From: Amoebidium appalachense
Taxonomy: Eukaryota > Ichthyosporea
Reading direction: 5' to 3'
Assembly (NCBI GenBank): GCA_963693365.1
Contig: CAVNZM010000014.1
Location: forward strand, 1,426,001 to 1,490,000
Length of the DNA: 64,000 bases
A model generated the notes under the pieces. It made no database searches and was not told where the DNA came from. It saw only the letters and a list, made by a program, of their open reading frames with translations. A program made the position numbers and the translations under genes. Positions 60,576-64,000 of this stretch are shown here, one piece after another. Numbering within the stretch: the stretch's first letter is position 1; every line of letters starts with the position of its first letter.

Positions 60576-61261
60576 CCTCCCCCTGCCTCAGCTGGGCAGC
60601 TGCGGGAGGCGCAGGGGGGTACGAATCTGTGGAAGCTGGGCCTAGGCATCCTTGTTGCCATCGAACGGTCCATCCACACACACGCGCGCCACCGTGACAC
60701 CGGTGCACCCCCCGCACCTCCCCACAGGGGGAGGCCGTGTGTTCACACCGAGCTCGACTACCTAGTAGAGACCGTGCATTGACTCACAATGTCGTATATA
60801 AGAGAGTTCTGCTCGGGAAGAAGAGAGGCTCACTTGCCCATGTCAAGGAAAGCAGAGCACGTATTTGTAATGCTTGGAGTTCAGAAAGTTCACTGTGACT
60901 GTATAGGCAGAGAGACAGACAAAATTTACGTAGTTTTTCACTCTACAAGACTCCTCAGCGCTAGCGAGCTAATCAGCATACTGAAGGGAAAAGACAAATG
61001 TGAAAGTCGTATTAATATCTAGAGCGAAAAAAGGAACCTTGAAAATGAGGAGAACGAGCTGGTTATCGTTGAGTTGCCAGAATTCGTGTGACAATTGCAG
61101 AAATCAACAGAAAAAAGGACAGCTAGCTAAGGCAACTAGTTTGTGCGCTTTTACACTAGCACCACCAACTTAGTTCAACCAACTAACTCTACAAATCCCT
61201 TTTACCTCTGATGCCAGACACTCACACAAACGCTAAAACGAAAACCAAAGAGAAAGCATTG

Positions 61262-61598
61262 AAGAGCAAACCGTAAGGCACCAACTAATCAGACTGAGGT
61301 CTCAGCTTCTGCCCCTTTACACAAGGTGCCACCAAACCAAGAAAACACCCAAACAGCCTAATTATTACCTTATCACGTTGCTCCCTCCCCTTTTTTCTTT
61401 TCACCTACACACTAGCTCTAAAAACAAGAACTGAACGAACGACGCCCACAGCCAGCTCTACAAAGCTGGTGCGCGGCTCACTCACATTTTTAGAACAGTG
61501 GAAAAGCCACCAATCATATCACCTATCTACTGATAACTACGGATCACTTCATAACTATACCTGATCTAACCGCTGCCTCCTCCCGCTCGAGAACAACA
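61262..61598 (-). repeat. Split direct repeat A1 of the second YR element
   Basis: 337-base copy of A2 lacking an internal 125-base segment; outer 5' end of the element on the minus strand. Confidence 0.85.
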
Positions 61599-62124
61599 GA
61601 CAAGGGTGCGAACATCCAATCATAGGCGGGTAAAAATCATTGCAGCGCTCTTGGAGGGAGCAAAATTCACTGGCTCATGGCATTTTGTGACATCCCGCCG
61701 AACCAATCGGAGCCCGTTCCAAAAATCAAATAGGAGTATGTTTTGATTGGACCGGAGGGTGTACCGAAATTCAGTGATTGGCTGGACCGCTAGGCCTGAA
61801 ACCTTTTTTTTGTCTGGGATGACAACATACTAGCACGTGCACATATACTAATATAACAAATATATTACTATACAATACCTGATATGCCTACGAGCACATA
61901 TAATATCCAGGATATTATTTTCACACTCTCCCTTGCTCTAGGCACTATCACCCATTCACAGCACATACTCGGCATACCCACAGCCATGGACACAACTCTC
62001 CGTGCGTACTGCACCCGTTTCTACTCTAAGAAACTTCGTTTCACTCATACTCTCCCTGAACCTAACACGTGCTCACTGCACACAACAACTACGAGCAATG
62101 TACTACTCTAGGCCCACATGCCGC
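61599..62124. other. Intergenic
   Basis: Ordinary-complexity DNA with several ATTGG/CCAAT motifs (61618-61790) and an AT-rich stretch (61840-61910). A 75-residue plus-strand frame at 61884 has no recognisable feature. Confidence 0.45.
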
Positions 62125-63018
62125 CTACAACGTGATAGCAAAAGGATCCATCTCGTTACCAGCAATAGCCCTAAATGCAGTAGCTTTGCGACCATCAGAC
62201 AGAGGACAATTCTTAACCAAATGCTGGTCCGACTGGCAACGATGGCACACCTTCTTCTTGCCCGAGTCCTGCCCCTCATACGGCAGACCAGTAGCATCGG
62301 CATAGCCCATGAGCACCTGCTCCTCTCTCATCAACCGCTCGACCACCTTGTCGATACTGCGGTCCACCTCGCCTGCCGTCTCCAACGCTGTCACCGCCAC
62401 ACGGAAACGTTTGGGCAGACTATCACAGAACACTGCTATCAGCAGCTCGGGATCTATCTCCTTGATCCCAGCGTCGTACAGCAATAACACGGCCGCGTTA
62501 AAACGCCCGTAATACTCGGCAATACTCTCGCCCTGCAACATTTGCATACGAAGAAGTTGGCGCCACAGCGTAGACTTACGCGAACCCGCACTCATCCGGT
62601 GAACTTGTCGGAGTTTCTTCCACATGTCGGCTGGATGGTCAAGCCCGTGAAGGTGTTGTAGTTGGTCGTCCGACACCGTCATGATGATCATAGCACGCGC
62701 AACATCACAACGATACTCATACCGGTCGCTCAGTTCGGCAGGATCCACGGTGTTAATCGTGGTAGTAGTCTCCGTCGCAGGCTGCCTCTGCTGACTACGA
62801 GTTTTCACACCTTCCTCTCCCTCGACGGTGGTTGGTGTCGACACCGCCCTGGCGCTCGGCGCCTTCTCAGTGCCATTCACAATCGACCACACCCCGTTCA
62901 CGGTGAAGGCTGCTTTCATACGAAACTCGTACGTCAAAAAACTGTCGGCCTTTTTCAGACGAACACCATCGATGCCAATGATCTTCGTACCCTTGGCACC
63001 CGTGTCACTCGACGCCAT
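62125..63018 (-). CDS. Ty1/copia-type Gag polyprotein fragment
   Basis: 297 residues from the ATG at 63018. The order is that of copia Gag: an N-terminal capsid region (FLTYEFRMKAAF), then MWKKLRQVH, LWRQLLRMQMLQGESIAEYY and LPKRFRVAVTAL, then a zinc knuckle CHRCQSDQHLVKNC. The frame stops at 62125 with no protease, integrase or RT following, so the element is truncated after gag. Gag itself has no internal stop. Confidence 0.8.
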   Translation of the reverse strand: MASSDTGAKGTKIIGIDGVRLKKADSFLTYEFRMKAAFTVNGVWSIVNGTEKAPSARAVSTPTTVEGEEGVKTRSQQRQPATETTTTINTVDPAELSDRYEYRCDVARAMIIMTVSDDQLQHLHGLDHPADMWKKLRQVHRMSAGSRKSTLWRQLLRMQMLQGESIAEYYGRFNAAVLLLYDAGIKEIDPELLIAVFCDSLPKRFRVAVTALETAGEVDRSIDKVVERLMREEQVLMGYADATGLPYEGQDSGKKKVCHRCQSDQHLVKNCPLSDGRKATAFRAIAGNEMDPFAITL

Positions 63019-63033
63019 TCTCGAAGCGATGAC

Positions 63034-63105
63034 ACAACTCGGCACACACGGCCCACAAAACGGCAATTAAGCCCCGGCACACACGGCCCAGAAAACGGCA
63101 ATCAA
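63034..63105. repeat. 35-bp tandem duplication in the copia leader
   Basis: Two adjacent copies of ggcacacacggcccacaaaa-type sequence ending aaacggcaa, differing at two positions, just upstream of the copia gag start. Confidence 0.75.
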
Positions 63106-63266
63106 GCCCGACCACTCTCGGCGGCCAACCGGACACAGCTCGGCGAAATAAACGGCGTACCCCACTACAACATCCGGTACCGAATGCTATTCGCGAATGC
63201 CAGAATAATGTGGTACACACAGAAACTCTACCGAAACTGAAGTAACTGTATTTGGTGTGACCTCTG

Positions 63267-63274
63267 CTTATATA
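63267..63274 (-). promoter_or_regulatory. TATA box, minus strand, upstream of copia gag
   Basis: TATATAAG on the minus strand, with an ATTGG box about 30 bases further upstream (near 63301). It lies about 250 bases before the gag ATG and is probably the LTR promoter. LTR ends were not defined. Confidence 0.5.
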
Positions 63275-63500
63275 CCCCGAGCCCCAGGCTCATACAACAA
63301 CCAATCAACTACAGGCACGTATGATTACCATGCATTCCATGCATAGCTACATACCACAGTTTACCACCGATTGTATTTCTCTGACATTCGCTGATAAATA
63401 CCGTGCACGTTTCCAGCCGAACAGTTTTCCTCGGGTTTGAATCCTAATGTATTTTCGCATTCGGCGCTAACACGCACAAAAAACACCAAACAGAACAAAA

Positions 63501-63599
63501 ATGGAGTCGATTAAGAACATGCCGGGATACGTTTGGGCCACAGCTGCTGCCGCTGGCGCCTACTCTCTCAGCTGTTTTTACAGCATGTTCACCAAAAAG
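63501..63599 (+). CDS. First exon of an unidentified gene
   Basis: ATG in an A-rich context opens 33 codons (MESIKNMPGYVWATAAAAGA, then YSLSCFYSMFTKK) and ends at a consensus donor, AAG/gtaagt, in phase 0. The middle is hydrophobic and Ala-rich, so this may be an N-terminal membrane anchor or organelle signal. The remaining exons were not identified before the window ends. Confidence 0.5.
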
Positions 63600-64000
63600 G
63601 TAAGTCTTGCAGCCTCCGCGTGTGTCGTCAAAACTGGTTTTTTTCAATTGGTTGATTTTCTTTAGGTCTTCATTATCTTCACCAATAATGCCTTCACTGC
63701 CCAGCTTTTTAAATCCTCAATGTTGCACGAGGCTTAATCACGTGTGGCACGAGGCGAAATCACGTGTCACTGTGCTTCACTGTGACTGTGAGTAGAGGTG
63801 CACGGATAGGCAAGAAAGCTGAATTGCTGCAAATTTGGAGCTCGAGGTAGAAAGCTTTGCTTGAGCGGGTGAAGAGTTCGTTTGAAGGCAAGCACTTCTT
63901 GATGCATATATGGCTCGTCGACCTCTTTGGCATCTAGTACTAACATACATGAAAAGAGGGAGGCCAAATCTTTGCCTTTTGTTTTTTCATGATCACCCAA
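63600..64000. other. Probable intron 1 of the last gene, to window edge
   Basis: No second exon was recognised. A minus-strand frame of 77 codons is open to the window edge (64000-63767), without recognisable features. A short repeat of aatcacgtgt/ggcacgag phrases occurs near 63728-63765. Confidence 0.4.

Larger units (their letters stand above)
58489..61598 (-). mobile_element. Second split-direct-repeat YR element (DIRS/Ngaro-like), defective
   Basis: Read on the minus strand the order is A1 (61598-61262), RNase H plus recombinase frame (60575-59410), B1 (59409-59281), A2 (59283-58831), spacer with GT repeats, B2 (58618-58489). A1 lacks about 125 bases that A2 has. The order is the same as in the element at 49320-53362, but the sequences are unrelated. 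Reverse transcriptase is missing and the recombinase is cut short, so this copy is dead. Confidence 0.7.

Noticed and set aside
60789-61022. Plus-strand ORF MSYIREFCSGRREAH
   Set aside because: It lies antisense within the second YR element, is short, and has no recognisable feature, although a TATATAAG overlaps its start.
63767-64000. Minus-strand frame open to the window edge
   Set aside because: It has no motif and lies in what should be the first intron of the gene starting at 63501; it is not decidable from this window.

Overview
This is a eukaryotic nuclear window. It has spliced genes with GT-AG introns, TATA and CCAAT promoter elements, an AATAAA polyadenylation signal and several classes of retroelement. 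The best-resolved gene has a RasGRP-type order (RasGEF_N, CDC25, EF-hands, C1), and a RING/B-box/coiled-coil gene lies near the left end. Both suggest a holozoan such as a unicellular relative of animals or an early-branching animal, but no species can be named. The DNA is unusually rich in C or G homopolymer runs (up to about 80 bases) and in long (CA)n/(GT)n arrays, so most long open frames seen on translation (poly-Pro, Thr-His, Cys-Val, poly-Gly) are repeat artefacts.

Layout. 1-2793: low-complexity intergenic DNA. 2794-4345: two-exon TRIM-like gene with two frame breaks. 4346-13971: microsatellites, a small hypothetical minus-strand ORF (8129-8620) and remnants of LINE retrotransposons. 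13972-40296: one 26-kb RasGRP-like Ras exchange-factor gene, modelled here as 28 exons (about 1075 residues) in which all exon phases agree. Its introns carry the C/G runs, CA/GT arrays, a nested pair of miniature inverted-repeat transposons and two copies of a 396-bp repeat. 41398-45374: promoter and four coding exons of a ROK-family sugar kinase (fructokinase-like, 297 residues). 45375-48477: repeat-rich DNA with a CRE-containing hairpin.

48478-63018 is a retroelement cluster. It holds a Ty3/gypsy element split into two head-to-head parts by an apparent 7.6-kb inversion with a 59-bp inverted duplication. It also holds a complete-looking tyrosine-recombinase element with split direct repeats and gag plus recombinase but no visible reverse transcriptase (49320-53362), a second split-direct-repeat element with RNase H and a truncated recombinase (58489-61598, minus strand), and a Ty1/copia gag fragment. 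A new gene begins at 63501 and leaves the window.

How things fit together: the RasGRP-like protein would couple Ca2+ and membrane or lipid signals to Ras activation. Its canonical first EF-hand is intact, but the second EF loop and the C1 zinc spacing are atypical. Many introns place (GT)n or G runs near the donor and C runs or (CA)n against the acceptor, so the intron ends are complementary to each other. The most unusual objects are the reverse-transcriptase-less split-direct-repeat element, the inversion whose breakpoint falls at that element's outer end, and this intron architecture.
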